64,000 bases of DNA from Brucellaceae bacterium (GCA_020637775.1 JACKJV010000008.1:148294-212293); one strand, 5' to 3'. Shown: positions 11,368 to 21,533, counted from the stretch's first letter. The notes: generated by a model not told the origin, from the letters alone. Translations and numbers: made by a program.

Positions 11368-12249
11368 TCAGAGCGCTTCGGCGCCCGAAATGATTTCAAT
11401 GAGTTCCTTGGTGATCTGCGCCTGGCGCTGACGGTTGTAGGAAAGCGTCAGCTTGTCGATCATCTCACCGGCATTTCGCGTCGCATTGTCCATGGCGGAC
11501 ATCTGCGCGCCGTAGAAGGAGGCCTGATTTTCCAGCAATGCGCGGAAGATCTGGACGGAGATGTTGCGCGGGATCAGCGTCTCCAGGATCGTTCCGGCAT
11601 CCGGTTCGTATTCGTAGGTCGCCCCGGCCGTATCCGCGGCCGCCGTCTCCCCACCCGCCTGGGCCGGGATGATCTGCTGGGCGGTCGGCACCTGGCTGAT
11701 CACCGACTGGAATTCCGAATAGAACAGGGTGCAGACATCGAACTGGTTGTCGTCGAACAGCGCGATGATCTTCTTGCCGATGGCATCGGCATTGACGAAG
11801 CCGATATTGCGCACTTCGCGCAGATCGACGCGGTCGATGATCAGGTTCGCATGATCGCGGCGAAGCTGATCATAGCCCTTCTTGCCAACGCACAGGATTT
11901 TCACCTGCTTGCCGTCCGCGAGAAGCTTGCGGATGCGTTCACGCGCAAGACGCACGATCTGCGTGTTGAAGCCGCCGCAAAGGCCGCGTTCGCCGGTGCA
12001 GACGACGAGCAGATGCGTCTCGTCCCTGCCCGTTCCCGTCATCAGGCGCGGCGCATCCGCCCCGTCGCCGACCACGGATGCGATATTGGCAAGCACTGCG
12101 CCCATCCGCTGCGAATAGGGACGGGCGGCCTCCGCCGATTCCTGCGCCCGGCGCAGTTTCGCGGCGGCGACCATCTGCATCGCCTTGGTGATCTTCTGCG
12201 TCGCCTTGACAGATGCAATGCGGACGCGGAGGTCTTTCAAAGAGGCCAT
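11368..12249 (-). CDS. atpG: F1 ATP synthase gamma subunit
   Basis: Gamma is the rotating central shaft of F1. The 293-residue product has the N-terminal helix [33 protein letters not shown], the [12 protein letters not shown] core and the C-terminal helix ending in [13 protein letters not shown], all diagnostic. An insert around residues 195-215 ([22 protein letters not shown]) is Ala/Thr-rich and typical for alphaproteobacteria. Part of atpHAGDC. Confidence 0.98.
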   Translation of the reverse strand: MASLKDLRVRIASVKATQKITKAMQMVAAAKLRRAQESAEAARPYSQRMGAVLANIASVVGDGADAPRLMTGTGRDETHLLVVCTGERGLCGGFNTQIVRLARERIRKLLADGKQVKILCVGKKGYDQLRRDHANLIIDRVDLREVRNIGFVNADAIGKKIIALFDDNQFDVCTLFYSEFQSVISQVPTAQQIIPAQAGGETAAADTAGATYEYEPDAGTILETLIPRNISVQIFRALLENQASFYGAQMSAMDNATRNAGEMIDKLTLSYNRQRQAQITKELIEIISGAEAL

Positions 12250-12268
12250 GTCGGTTCCCGTTCAGCTA

Positions 12269-13798
12269 TCAGGCAAAGCTCTTGGCGTAGGCGTCGAGCT
12301 GTGCCTTCAGCTTTTCCTCGATCTCGGGCGTCAGCGCCTTCTCGGTGCGGATGGCTTCCAGCACATCCTTGCCTTCGCCACGCATGTGGGCGAGCAGACC
12401 CTGTTCGAACTTGCCGACCTGGTTGACCGCCAGCTTATCGAGATAGCCCTTGACGCCCGCATAGATCACCGCGACCTGCTCTTCGGTCTTGAGCGGCGAG
12501 AACTGCGGCTGCTTGAGCAACTCGGTCAGACGGGCACCGCGGTTCAGCAGGCGCTGGGTAGCGGCGTCGAGGTCGGAGCCGAACTGGGCAAAGGCCGCCA
12601 TCTCGCGATACTGCGCCAGCTCGCCCTTGATCGACCCGGCCACCTGCTTCATCGCCTTGATCTGGGCAGAGGAGCCCACGCGCGACACCGACAGGCCGAC
12701 GTTCACCGCCGGGCGGATACCCTGGAAGAAGAGATCCGTCTCAAGGAAGATCTGGCCGTCGGTGATCGAGATCACGTTGGTCGGAATGAAGGCCGAAACG
12801 TCGTTGCCCTGCGTCTCGATGACCGGCAGCGCGGTCAGGGAGCCAGCCCCGTTGTCCTCGTTCAGCTTGGCGGCGCGCTCCAGCAGGCGGGAGTGCAGGT
12901 AGAAAACGTCACCCGGATAGGCTTCGCGGCCGGGCGGACGGCGCAGCAGCAGCGACATCTGGCGGTAGGCGACGGCCTGCTTGGAAAGGTCGTCGTAGCC
13001 GATCAGGGCGTGCATGCCGTTGTCGCGGAAATATTCGCCGATGGCGCAGCCGGCAAACGGGGCGAGGAACTGCATCGGCGCCGGATCGGAGGCAGTCGCA
13101 GCGATCACGACGGAATATTCCAGCGCACCGCGGTCTTCCAGGACCTTCACGAACTGGGCGACGGTGGAGCGCTTCTGGCCGACCGCGACATAGACGCAGA
13201 ACAGCTTGTCCTTCTCCGGACCGTTGTCGTGGATCGGCTTCTGGTTGAGGAACGTGTCCAGGATGATGGCGGTCTTGCCGGTCTGGCGGTCGCCGATGAC
13301 CAGCTCGCGCTGGCCGCGGCCGACCGGGATCAGCGCGTCGATGGCCTTCAGGCCGGTCGACATCGGCTCATGCACCGACTTGCGCGGGATGATGCCCGGT
13401 GCCTTGACGTCCACCTGGCGGCGCTCCTTGGCCTTGATCGGGCCCTTGCCGTCGATCGGGTTGCCCAGCGCGTCAACGACGCGGCCGAGAAGCTCCGGAC
13501 CGACCGGAACGTCCACGATGGCGCCCGTGCGCTTGACCGTGTCGCCTTCCTTGATGTCGCGGTCGGAGCCGAAGATGACGACGCCGACATTGTCGCTTTC
13601 GAGGTTCAGGGCCATGCCCTGGATGCCGCCGGGAAACTCGACCATTTCGCCCGCCTGGACGTTGTCGAGACCGTAGACACGGGCGATGCCGTCACCGACG
13701 GACAGAACCTGGCCGACTTCGGAGACCTCAGCCTCCTTGCCGAAATTCTTGATCTGATCTTTCAGGATTGCGGAAATTTCCGCGGCGCGGATATCCAT
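12269..13798 (-). CDS. atpA: F1 ATP synthase alpha subunit
   Basis: Alpha is the non-catalytic nucleotide-binding subunit of F1. Its 509 residues include the N-terminal delta-binding segment ([16 protein letters not shown]), Walker A GDRQTGKT with Lys175, and the C-terminal helical domain. The ATG overlaps the atpH stop by one base, so translation is coupled. Confidence 0.99.
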   Translation of the reverse strand: MDIRAAEISAILKDQIKNFGKEAEVSEVGQVLSVGDGIARVYGLDNVQAGEMVEFPGGIQGMALNLESDNVGVVIFGSDRDIKEGDTVKRTGAIVDVPVGPELLGRVVDALGNPIDGKGPIKAKERRQVDVKAPGIIPRKSVHEPMSTGLKAIDALIPVGRGQRELVIGDRQTGKTAIILDTFLNQKPIHDNGPEKDKLFCVYVAVGQKRSTVAQFVKVLEDRGALEYSVVIAATASDPAPMQFLAPFAGCAIGEYFRDNGMHALIGYDDLSKQAVAYRQMSLLLRRPPGREAYPGDVFYLHSRLLERAAKLNEDNGAGSLTALPVIETQGNDVSAFIPTNVISITDGQIFLETDLFFQGIRPAVNVGLSVSRVGSSAQIKAMKQVAGSIKGELAQYREMAAFAQFGSDLDAATQRLLNRGARLTELLKQPQFSPLKTEEQVAVIYAGVKGYLDKLAVNQVGKFEQGLLAHMRGEGKDVLEAIRTEKALTPEIEEKLKAQLDAYAKSFA

Positions 13799-14358
13799 CA
13801 GCCGACCTCTTTCAGTGCAAGCTTCATCGAAGTGAGTTTCGTTTTGAGCGACGTATCGATCTGCCTGGAGCCGATCTTCACGATCAGGCCGCCAAGAATG
13901 GAGGGATCAACCGTCAGATTGATGGCAACGTCCTTGCCGGCCACATCCTTGAGGGTGGCGGCAAGTTCCTTCTGCTGCGTCGCGTTCAGCTCATGCGCGC
14001 TGACGACATCGGCAGCGATCTCGCCGCGCGCTTCCGCCGCGATGGCGCGAAACGCCGTGATGATGCCGGGCAGCGCAAACAGGCGGCGGTTGCGCGCCAC
14101 CACCTTCAGGAAATTGGCCAGCAGGCCGTCGATGCCGGTCTTTTCCGCGATCGCGGAAATTGCCTTGAACTGGTCGTCCGCGGAGAAGACCGGGCTTTCG
14201 ATCAGTCGCTTGAAGTCGGCCGATTCGCCGATCAGGGCTTCAACCTGGCCGAGGCCGGTTTCCACCGCTTCGACGGAACCGGATTCCGCTGCCAGCTCGT
14301 ACAACGAGCCCGCATAGCGCCTGGCGACACCGGAAATGAGAGAGGAAGACTGTGTCAC
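13798..14358 (-). CDS. atpH: F1 ATP synthase delta subunit
   Basis: Delta connects the F1 head to the b-subunit stator. The 186-residue protein has the N-terminal helical bundle ([15 protein letters not shown]) and the C-terminal motif [25 protein letters not shown] split over a conserved GG. It is the first gene of atpHAGDC; Fo genes are not next to it, as usual in alphaproteobacteria. A plausible sigma-70 promoter lies about 75-100 bases upstream. Confidence 0.97.
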   Translation of the reverse strand: MTQSSSLISGVARRYAGSLYELAAESGSVEAVETGLGQVEALIGESADFKRLIESPVFSADDQFKAISAIAEKTGIDGLLANFLKVVARNRRLFALPGIITAFRAIAAEARGEIAADVVSAHELNATQQKELAATLKDVAGKDVAINLTVDPSILGGLIVKIGSRQIDTSLKTKLTSMKLALKEVG

Positions 14359-14431
14359 GGGTGACCGTTTCTCTTTCTGGCGGGATCAAGACCTGGCTTC
14401 GAGCCAGCCGAATGGCTTGCCCAAGCCCTTG

Positions 14432-14461
14432 ATCATATTGACGTTTTCTGGCGTATCTCAA
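14432..14461 (-). promoter_or_regulatory. Putative promoter of the atp operon
   Basis: On the - strand TTGAGA (14461-14456) and TATGAT (14437-14432) are separated by 18 bases and lie 74 bases before the atpH start. The rest of the 239-base gap 14359-14597 holds no gene that can be supported. Confidence 0.5.
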
Positions 14462-14597
14462 GGCTTGGCCGCCTTGTTTCCGCCAAAATGCGCTTGCCGT
14501 CTAACACAAGCTCAGGAGACTCGCAACATGGGCGCAGTCATGCTTTTGGATCAACTTGCCGCAGCGCGGCGGGGAAGCGGCCGCAATGCAGCAACCT

Positions 14598-14990
14598 TCA
14601 GGCGGCATATCCGAGCGCATGGGCCCCGCTGAGTCCGGCAAGCACGGCGGCGAGCAGGAGCAGCAGAATGGCCGGCAGCCGCGTTGCACCCGGCAGGAAG
14701 AAGGCCAGAACGGCGCCGATGGCCGCCGCGCCCCAGGCCATTGCCAGCGACAGGTAGAGCATTTGCTGGGCCAGCAGGATGCATGCCAGCCCCTGCCCCA
14801 GCATGAAACCGCCGGGCAGGGCCCGGACCATCGCCGCCGCATCGCCGTTCCGCCGCGCGCCCGGCGCAAGCAGCGCCAGAGCCAGGCGCGGAAGCAGCAG
14901 AAGCACCAGCCCGGCCAGGCAGGTCGCCGCCGCCGCCCAGAATGCCATCCATTCGCCCTGGCTGTAGGGCCACGGAAAAGCCAGTTCCAT
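14598..14990 (-). CDS. Small four-helix membrane protein, unknown function
   Basis: The 130-residue product has about four predicted membrane helices (around residues 15-35, 55-75, 78-95 and 102-125) separated by short charged turns; an N-terminal FPWPYSQGEW segment precedes the first. ATG 14990 is chosen because AAGGGAG lies 8 bases upstream; a GTG three codons earlier is the alternative. It is oriented like the atp operon but separated from atpH by 239 bases with their own promoter. I recognise no family with certainty; a DUF4345-like protein is possible. Confidence 0.7.
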   Translation of the reverse strand: MELAFPWPYSQGEWMAFWAAAATCLAGLVLLLLPRLALALLAPGARRNGDAAAMVRALPGGFMLGQGLACILLAQQMLYLSLAMAWGAAAIGAVLAFFLPGATRLPAILLLLLAAVLAGLSGAHALGYAA

Positions 14991-15102
14991 GTCTTGCACT
15001 CCCTTGTCTGGTCATGCCTGCGCGAATCGTCCTGCTTCACACCGGAACCGACCTGAGGGGAAGTGAATCGGCGACCGCGCCCCTGTCAAGCGCCCGGCGC
15101 CG

Positions 15103-15816
15103 CTACTTCGCCGAACGGTTGGCGGCATCCGGGCCGCACAGGCCGGCAACGGCAACCGCCTCGCCCGTCTTTCCGCCCCGTGATACCCGCACGCTTCCGT
15201 CGAGCAGGGTCAGCATCCGCGTCCGCTCGCTGACCGTGAATTCCAGAAAGACCGACACCGGCGCTTTCTCCAGCGTTTCATAGCGCCGCCTTTCGCCGTC
15301 CGTCCGCTTCGCGCGCTCGATCAGCACGAGTTCCCGCAACAGGCCGTTGATCCGGGCATAACCCCGCTCGAAGGTACCGAAACCGTCGAACCAGCGCTCC
15401 GTGAAGAACAGCGTTGCCGGATCGGCATGGATCGTCTTGTAGGTCGTCAATTGCTCTTCCGGCTTCGATTGCCCGGCATCGTCCCCGGAATCGGCTCCCT
15501 CCGCCCGGAGAAACCGGCAATGCGCGCCGGGATGGTCGAATCCGATGGCCGTGAGCGTGGGCGGAGCGCCGGATGGGGCCGGCAGAACGGGACTCTCAGC
15601 CGGGCCGGCATCGTCCTGTACCGGATCCGGCACGGGATCGCCGCCGCCAGGAGCCGGCCCCGGCGACGCCGGCGGCGGATTTTGCGCCTGGCCGGCGGTT
15701 CCGGGCGCAGGATCCCCGCTGACCTGTGCCTGGGCCTGGGCCTGCGCCTGCATCGCCATCAGCCCGGTTGCCGCCATTGCCGCGATCAAAGATCCGGCCC
15801 GTCGCACTACGGCCAT
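15103..15816 (-). CDS. Secreted Pro/Ala-rich hypothetical protein
   Basis: The 237-residue product starts with a signal peptide (residues 1-31), in which the dipeptide QA is repeated (AQAQAQAQA). A Pro/Gly/Asp-rich linker to about residue 85 follows, then a folded domain from TLTAIGFDHPGAHCRFLRAEG to the end with two widely spaced cysteines. It probably acts in the periplasm. Function is unknown. The QA repeat is coded by near-identical GCCCAG-type hexamers, so its length may vary between strains. Confidence 0.7.
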   Translation of the reverse strand: MAVVRRAGSLIAAMAATGLMAMQAQAQAQAQVSGDPAPGTAGQAQNPPPASPGPAPGGGDPVPDPVQDDAGPAESPVLPAPSGAPPTLTAIGFDHPGAHCRFLRAEGADSGDDAGQSKPEEQLTTYKTIHADPATLFFTERWFDGFGTFERGYARINGLLRELVLIERAKRTDGERRRYETLEKAPVSVFLEFTVSERTRMLTLLDGSVRVSRGGKTGEAVAVAGLCGPDAANRSAK

Positions 15817-15882
15817 GAAACTGCATCCTCGTTGCCTTTCCCGCGAACTCTAGCCCATCGCGGCGCCGGGACAAGGGGCCGC

Positions 15883-16725
15883 CTATGCCAGCATGGATGC
15901 GATCATCCGGGCCGACGACCGGGCATCCACCTCGCAATCGCGCACGAGCTGGTCGAAATGCGCCGTCAGCGCCTGCACCTGGCGGCTTTCGCGAAACACC
16001 AGATACTGGCTTCCGATGTAGACGACGCCGATCAACGGCCCGAACACCGTGACCGGCGCGGAATAGACCTTGCGGTTGTCGTAGAGATAGAGCCTGAGCG
16101 ACGGATAGAGCCGCTCGCAGCTTTCTGCCATCACTTCGATCTGTCGCCGGCGCGCCCATTCCGGCAGGCCGGCCCAATAGCCCTCGCCGCGCGCCAGCGA
16201 ACGAATCATCTCCAGCGATACGCAGATTTCATAGTCCGAGCCGGGCGAGCGCAGGAATTGCGCCTGATCCTCCACCGCCGCAGTCGCCTGTGCCGGCGTC
16301 TTGTCCAGAAAGGCGGAATATTCGAAATCCAGCACCGCATCGGTCTTCAGGATATCCGGCAGCGTGGCCGGAACATAGCGGATCTTGTGCCCGGCCGCTT
16401 CGCGGTGCCATTCGCGGATCTGGTCATCCGATGGTGTGTGCTGGGCATCGGCGACACGGAAACTGGCCTGCAACAGGTCGGCCGCCGTTTCGCTGCGCTC
16501 CGAGAGGCCGAGCAGCCAATCGGCCGAAACACCAAGCGCCGATGCACACTGGGCGGCCAGATGGGCATTGGGCAGACGCAGGTCATCGGCCCCGCCCAGC
16601 GCCTGCGCGATTGTCGAGCGATCGACGCCGCACGCCCGCGCCAGCGCGCTACGGGTCATGCCGATGGCCGCCATCCGGAGCGATACCCGCTCGCGGAAAA
16701 GCCGCGCTCTTTCTTCCTTGTTCAT
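15883..16725 (-). CDS. XRE-family transcriptional regulator
   Basis: An N-terminal helix-turn-helix of the XRE/Cro type covers about residues 14-70 (MTRSALARACGVDRSTIAQALGG). The remaining 200 residues form a larger C-terminal domain without recognised motif, probably for sensing or oligomerisation. A palindrome lies directly in front of its start codon, suggesting autoregulation. It is divergent from the DUF2061 gene at 16848, a possible target. Ligand and regulon are unknown. Confidence 0.85.
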   Translation of the reverse strand: MNKEERARLFRERVSLRMAAIGMTRSALARACGVDRSTIAQALGGADDLRLPNAHLAAQCASALGVSADWLLGLSERSETAADLLQASFRVADAQHTPSDDQIREWHREAAGHKIRYVPATLPDILKTDAVLDFEYSAFLDKTPAQATAAVEDQAQFLRSPGSDYEICVSLEMIRSLARGEGYWAGLPEWARRRQIEVMAESCERLYPSLRLYLYDNRKVYSAPVTVFGPLIGVVYIGSQYLVFRESRQVQALTAHFDQLVRDCEVDARSSARMIASMLA

Positions 16726-16728
16726 GAT

Positions 16729-16746
16729 TTTTCTCTACAAAGAAAA
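16729..16746. promoter_or_regulatory. Palindromic operator candidate of the XRE regulator
   Basis: TTTTCT-CTACAA-AGAAAA forms an 18-base inverted repeat 4 bases before the regulator start. It begins an AT-rich stretch (about 16726-16800) that stands out from the GC-rich surroundings and must contain the divergent promoters. Confidence 0.4.
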
Positions 16747-16847
16747 CTTTTATCATCATAGCGGCATTTTTGCAGCAAATTATCAGAATTCCCGTGGCCT
16801 GCAAGAAACGTCTATCCCCGGGACGTTCAAGACCAACGGGGGTACAA

Positions 16848-17081
16848 ATGGAATCCAGACTGAGAACCGTCGTCAAGGCCGCCACATGGCAAATGCTGGG
16901 CCTTGTCACCATGAGCCTTCTGGCCTGGATACAGACAGGCTCGATAGCCGGTGCCTTCTCCTTCGCGCTTTCGGCGGCCCTTGTCGGCTTCGTCATGTTC
17001 TTCATTCACGAACGGGTCTGGGGCTTCGTTCCGTGGGGCCGGCAGGCACGAGTTCATCGCCAGACGGAATCCGCCGCCTGA
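16848..17081 (+). CDS. DUF2061 membrane protein
   Basis: The 77-residue product carries the DUF2061 pattern: an amphipathic N-terminus (ESRLRTVVKAATWQ) and two membrane helices (about residues 16-33 and 38-57), followed by the family-typical FFIHERVWGFVPWGR. Members are small inner-membrane proteins of unknown role. The ATG at 16848 follows a G-rich stretch; upstream in-frame codons are not family-like. It is divergent from the XRE regulator. Confidence 0.82.
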   Translation: MESRLRTVVKAATWQMLGLVTMSLLAWIQTGSIAGAFSFALSAALVGFVMFFIHERVWGFVPWGRQARVHRQTESAA

Positions 17082-17099
17082 CCGCCGCGCGGTTCCAGT

Positions 17100-17114
17100 T
17101 TGGAAAACTTCCAA
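17100..17114. repeat. Perfect palindrome TTGGAA-AAC-TTCCAA
   Basis: A 15-base perfect palindrome lies 18 bases after the DUF2061 stop and about 120 bases before the next start. It may be a regulator-binding site for the secreted-protein gene; the 6-bp stem is too AT-rich to be a terminator. Confidence 0.3.
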
Positions 17115-17233
17115 TCTGCGGCACCGCCCATTGCAGCGGCACGCCTGTGGTGCCATGCCTCTCGCCGTCGCGGCCGCCGTGCCGCGGGCACTGTCAATGT
17201 TGGGGCCTTGAACCCCATCGATTGGAGAGAGAA

Positions 17234-17641
17234 ATGTCATACATCGTTCGTGCCGTTGCGATTGCCATTGCGGCGACCCTGTTTGCATGTCCTGCCCTGG
17301 CTTCCGGACCCGGCGTGAAGTCAAAGCCCGGAGAGCATTTCGATTTCGCCAAGCCGAAGACCGGGGCGGAAGCGCGCGAGGCATTGCGCGACCACTCATC
17401 CGAAATGGTCATCGCCTTGGCCGGCGGCGATACCTACGGCGTGCATGAGGAAAGCTACTACCTCGAAGACGCGACGGCCTTCCTGCGCGAGGCGGGCATG
17501 TTGAGCGAGACCGAAGGGCTGGCTCTGGCCAATGAAATAGAGGCCGTTCATCTCGCATCCGAGACTGAGGATCTCGATATGGTCCGCCAGCGGATGCCGG
17601 ACCTGCTGGCGCGCATTGACCATGTGCTGCTGAAGCCCTGA
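17234..17641 (+). CDS. Small secreted helical protein, DUF6746-like
   Basis: The 135-residue product has a clear signal peptide (MSYIVRAVAIAIAATLFACPALAS) and a mature part predicted to be helical and acidic. The segments KPKTGAEAREAL...EEVHLASE-like EIEAVHLASETEDLD resemble the DUF6746 family of periplasmic proteins, but I am not certain of that link. TTGGAGAGAG lies just upstream of ATG 17234. The reading frame stays open far upstream, but that part is antisense to other genes and is not coding. Confidence 0.72.
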   Translation: MSYIVRAVAIAIAATLFACPALASGPGVKSKPGEHFDFAKPKTGAEAREALRDHSSEMVIALAGGDTYGVHEESYYLEDATAFLREAGMLSETEGLALANEIEAVHLASETEDLDMVRQRMPDLLARIDHVLLKP

Positions 17642-17651
17642 ACGCCGGCTG

Positions 17652-17678
17652 ACCGGAGGCATCGCCGCGCCTTCCGGT
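17652..17678. terminator. Hairpin between convergent genes
   Basis: ACCGGAGGC pairs with GCCTTCCGGT (one bulged T) around an 8-base loop, between the converging genes ending at 17641 and 17693. No strong T tract follows, so the call is tentative. Confidence 0.35.
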
Positions 17679-17692
17679 TCTCTGGCAAACGA

Positions 17693-18454
17693 TCACACCC
17701 GTCCCTCGGTGCGGATGTGCAGCGTCGCCCCGCAATGCTTGCAATGCACCGCATCGGCATCATGCAGGAAGAGCCCGCATGTCTTGCATTCATGCGTCAC
17801 CTTGGAAGGCCGGAACAGCACCTGCAGAAGGCGCAGGAACAATGTCACGCCGAAGATCATGACAGCCACGGAAATCATGCGCCCCGGCGTACCGGTCAGC
17901 GTGATGTCGCCGAAACCGGTCGTTGTCAGTGTCGTTACGGTGAAATAGAGCGCATCGGCATAGTTGTTGATTTCAGGATTGATGCCCACCTGCAGCGCAT
18001 AGATCAGCCCGGTCATCACGAACAGGAAGACACCGAGATTGACCGAGGCCAGAACAATGTCCTCGTGCATCCGGAAGAACCGGAAATCCTGCCTCAGACG
18101 GCTGAGCAGCTGGTAGGTGTGCAGCAGTCTGAGCGTGCGCAGGATACGCAGGAAGCCGAAACCTTCTCCGGCGATCGGCGCGACGAAGGAAATGATCGCC
18201 GCGACATCGGCCCAGGTCGACAGGCGCAGCAGGAAACGCCCCTTTTTTGGCTCCAGCAGCATTCTGACGATGAAATCGGCGAGAATCAGCACGCCGAAGA
18301 CAAGGTCGATGGTCTCGACCATGCCGCTTCGTTCGAAGAACGAGGTGACGATCACGAAACCGATCGTGACGATGTCGAAAATGAGCAGCCCGTAACGGAA
18401 CCGCTGCGCAGCCGGCGTCTCATCCTCGTAGAGCGACCTGATCCGGTCCAGCAA
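17693..18454 (-). CDS. Potassium channel-like protein with zinc-ribbon tail
   Basis: The 253-residue protein has a voltage-sensor-like N-terminal half: S1-S3 helices, then an Arg-rich S4 segment (FLRILRTLRLLHTYQLLSRLR, about residues 100-120). A pore follows with the selectivity filter TTTTGFGD (about residues 175-182). The last 30 residues contain CKTC and CKHC pairs, a zinc ribbon facing the cytoplasm. It is a single-subunit K+ channel type by filter sequence; gating is unknown. It converges on the secreted-protein gene and lies 87 bases after priA in the same direction. Confidence 0.85.
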   Translation of the reverse strand: MLDRIRSLYEDETPAAQRFRYGLLIFDIVTIGFVIVTSFFERSGMVETIDLVFGVLILADFIVRMLLEPKKGRFLLRLSTWADVAAIISFVAPIAGEGFGFLRILRTLRLLHTYQLLSRLRQDFRFFRMHEDIVLASVNLGVFLFVMTGLIYALQVGINPEINNYADALYFTVTTLTTTGFGDITLTGTPGRMISVAVMIFGVTLFLRLLQVLFRPSKVTHECKTCGLFLHDADAVHCKHCGATLHIRTEGRV

Positions 18455-18541
18455 GGCGTTGGCCTCCTCTCTGTCGGCGCATCCGGTTCCACAATGCAGA
18501 AACCGGCCCGTTTGGCCAGTCCCCGCACGAAGTGGCCGCGC

Positions 18542-20727
18542 TCACAGAAAGCTCTGCGGATCGATGTCCACCTGAACGCGGATTTGCCCGCGCTCCTTCG
18601 GCCCGGCCTTGAGCATGGCGCGAATGAAGCCCTGGAGATCGGCCTTGCGTTCGCCATGCACCAGAAGGCGCATCCGGTGGCGCCCGCGTATCAGCGCCAG
18701 CGGCGCTTCCGCCGGTCCCAGCAGCATGATGCCCGGCGCCTGCGGCGCGGCAGCACGCAGGGCACGCGCATGCCCCATGGCCTCGCCGGCGGTCGGCGCG
18801 GAGACGATGATGCCGGCCAGCCGGCCGAACGGAGGCAGGCCCGATTTCTCGCGCTCCGCGATCTCCCGGTCGTAAAATGCCTCCCGGTCACCGGAAATGA
18901 TGGCCCGCATGACCGGGTGGTCCGGCTGGTAGGTCTGGATCAGGCCGAGGCTCTTCTTGCCCGTTCGCCCGGCACGGCCGGTGACCTGGGAAAGAAGCTG
19001 GAAGGTGCGTTCGGCGGCCCGCGGGTCGCCATTGGTCAGCCCGATATCCGCGTCGACCACGCCGACCAGCGTCATCCCGGGGAAATTGTGCCCCTTGGCC
19101 ACGAGCTGGGTGCCGATCACGATGTCGGCCTCGCCCCCGGCAATGGCTTCCAGCTCCAGCCGAAGCCGCTTCACCCCGCCCAGGAGATCGGAGGAAAGCA
19201 CGATGATGCGCGCCTGCGGGAAATGGCTGGCCACTTCCTCCGCGATCCGCTCGATTCCCGGCCCGCAGGCGACGAGATGATCCAGCGTCCCGCATTCCGG
19301 ACAGGCCTCCGGCTTCGGCTCGTGATAGCCGCAATGATGGCACATGATCTGGCCGCGGAAGCGGTGTTCCACAAGCCAGCTCGAACAGTCCGGGCACTGG
19401 AAGCGGTGGCCACAGACCCTGCACAGCGTCAGCGGTGCATAGCCCCGCCGGTTGAGGAACAGCAGCGATTGCTCGCCGGCTTCCAGCGTGCGCTCCATGG
19501 CCTGCAACAGGACCGGCGAGAGGAACCCGCCGCGTGCGGGGGCATGCTTGCGCATGTCCACCGCTTTCAGGTCGGGCAGCGCGGCATCGCCATAGCGAAC
19601 CGGCAGCGCGATGCGCCGGTACCGGCCCTGTTCGGCGTTCACCCGGCTTTCCACCGATGGCGTGGCCGAGGCGAGCACCACGGGAAACCCGCCGATATGC
19701 CCGCGCACCACCGCCATGTCGCGGGCATTGTAGAAAACCCGGTCTTCCTGCTTGTAGGCCGGGTCGTGCTCCTCATCGACGACGATCAGGCCAAGCGCTC
19801 CAAATGGCAGGAACAGCGCCGAGCGGGCACCGCCACCACCTGCACACGGCCTTCGGCCACCTGCCGCCAGACCTTCTCGCGCGCCTTGGGTGCCATGTCG
19901 GAATGCCATTCGGCAGGCCGTGCGCCGAACTCTGTCATGGAAACGTTCGAGAAACGCCTGCGTCAGCGCGATTTCAGGAAGCAGGATGAGCACCTGGCGG
20001 CCCGCTTCCAGCGCCGCCGCCACCGCCTCGAAATAGACTTCCGTCTTGCCCGAACCGGTCACGCCGTCCAGCAGCGTCACGCCATAGCCCCCAGCGGTCA
20101 CGCCTTCGCGAAGTCCGGCCGCCGCCGCCGCCTGCTCGCCGGTCAGAACCGCGCCCCCCCATAGGCCGGATCGGGCGCGGGCACCACCGGCGGCGGCGGC
20201 AGGCGCACCGTCTCGAAACTGCCCTGCGCCATCAGCCCGTCCACCACGCCGGGCGAAACGCCGGCCGCATGGGCCAGGCCTGCGCGCGTCCAGGCCATGC
20301 CGTCCTGTGCCAGTTCGAGCACCCGCGCGCGCGCCGCCGTCATCCGGTCGGGGCGGATCGCGGTCAGGCGCAGTCCTTCCAGCGGCGCTTCGGGCTCGAA
20401 GGCGGCCGGCGCGCGCAGTGCCATGCGCGCCACCATGCCCGGCGGCGACAGCGTCCAGGCTGCCACCCAGTCGATGAACCGGCGCATGTCGGCGGTCAGC
20501 GGTGGACAGTCGAAGACCTGCGAAACGGGCCGGATCTTGCGCGGGTCGACCGCCCCGGCACCCTGGTCCCAGACGACGCCTGCCACCATGCGCGGCCCGA
20601 GCAGCACCTGCACGATCGCCCCCCGCCGGCGCGTTCATGCCGGCAGGCAGGGCGTAGGTATAGGGTGTCTCGGCGGTGTCGGCACCAGCACCGCGACCTT
20701 CCGTTTTCGGCCGAATCTTTGTGTCAT
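18542..20727 (-). pseudogene. priA: Primosomal helicase PriA, reading frame broken
   Basis: PriA restarts stalled replication forks and is normally needed for robust growth. The C-terminal part is intact: Walker A GVTGSGKTEVYF, DEEH box VVDEEHDPAYK, the zinc cysteines (CRVCGHRFQC, CPDC, CHHCGY, CPEC) and the helicase motifs. The N-terminal part is split over two frames. From ATG 20727 (MTQRFGRKRKV), I count frame changes near 20670-20685, in a C6 run near 20620, in a C7 run at 20154-20160, near 19936 and near 19830. The last two compensate each other. The encoded sequence is otherwise well conserved on both sides of each break, so sequencing or assembly errors are more likely than gene decay. 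Confidence 0.9.
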
Positions 20728-20819
20728 GGTGGGTGACCTTGCCCTGAATGTGCGATAAGGGGAAGCCAATCTGAAAACGGCCGCGCGCGGCCGTGCGCAG
20801 CCGATTGACGGAGCAACCC

Positions 20820-21477
20820 ATGAAATTTTTGTCGACACAGCCGACGTTGCCGAGATCCGCGAACTCAACGACCTGGGCCTGCTGGATGGCGTGACCACCA
20901 ACCCTTCCCTCGTCATGAAGTCCGGCCGCGACATCATGGAAGTGACGAAGGAAATCTGTTCCATCGTCGAGGGTCCGGTCTCCGCCGAGGTGACCGCCGT
21001 CGATTTCGACGAGATGATGAAGGAAGCCGCGGTCCTCTGACGAAGATCGCCGACAACATCTGCGTCAAGGTCCCGCTGACCCTCGACGGGCTGAAGGCCT
21101 GCAAGGCGCTTTCCTCGGATGGCGTGAAGACGAATGTCACGCTGTGCTTTTCGGCCAACCAGGCACTGCTGGCGGCCAAGGCCGGCGCCACGTTCATCTC
21201 GCCCTTCATCGGCCGCCTCGACGACATCCACATCAATGGCATGGACCTGATCGGCGAGATCCGGACCATCTACGACAATTACGGCTTCCAGACCGAGATC
21301 CTCGCGGCCTCCATCCGCACCGTGAACCACGTCAAGGAAGCAGCCCTGATCGGCGCCGACGTCGCCACCATTCCGCCGTCGACGCTCAAGTCCCTGGTCA
21401 AGCACCCGCTGACCGACAAGGGCCTGGAAGCATTCCTGGCCGATTGGGCGAAAACCGGCCAGAAGATCGTCGGCTGA
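20820..21477 (+). pseudogene. fsa: Fructose-6-phosphate aldolase / transaldolase-like, frameshifted
   Basis: The product belongs to the small (about 217-residue) transaldolase-like family. The Schiff-base lysine lies in the segment CVKVPLT, with [26 protein letters not shown] and [12 protein letters not shown] following. Two breaks are visible. Codons ATG AAA are followed by five T where six are needed to read KFFVDTADV, and near 21036 the bases GTCCTCTGACG contain an extra CT (GTC CTG ACG AAG ATC would restore VLTKI). Removing these two errors gives a full-length family member, so real loss of function is doubtful. It is divergent from priA. Confidence 0.9.
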
Positions 21478-21533
21478 AGCCGAAAATCGCAACTTCCTGC
21501 TGCCAAGTTTTTGCAAGCAGTCTCTAAAATTTT

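Noticed and set aside
18542..20727. priA as a genuine decayed pseudogene.
   Set aside because: The breaks are small indels, the helicase half is fully intact, and two further genes in the same 2.7 kb carry the same kind of damage, so sequence error is the simpler reading.
20635..21516. A 293-codon frame on the - strand across the start of priA and all of fsa.
   Set aside because: Its upstream two thirds are antisense to fsa. Only the last 30 codons are real, being the N-terminus of priA in its starting frame.
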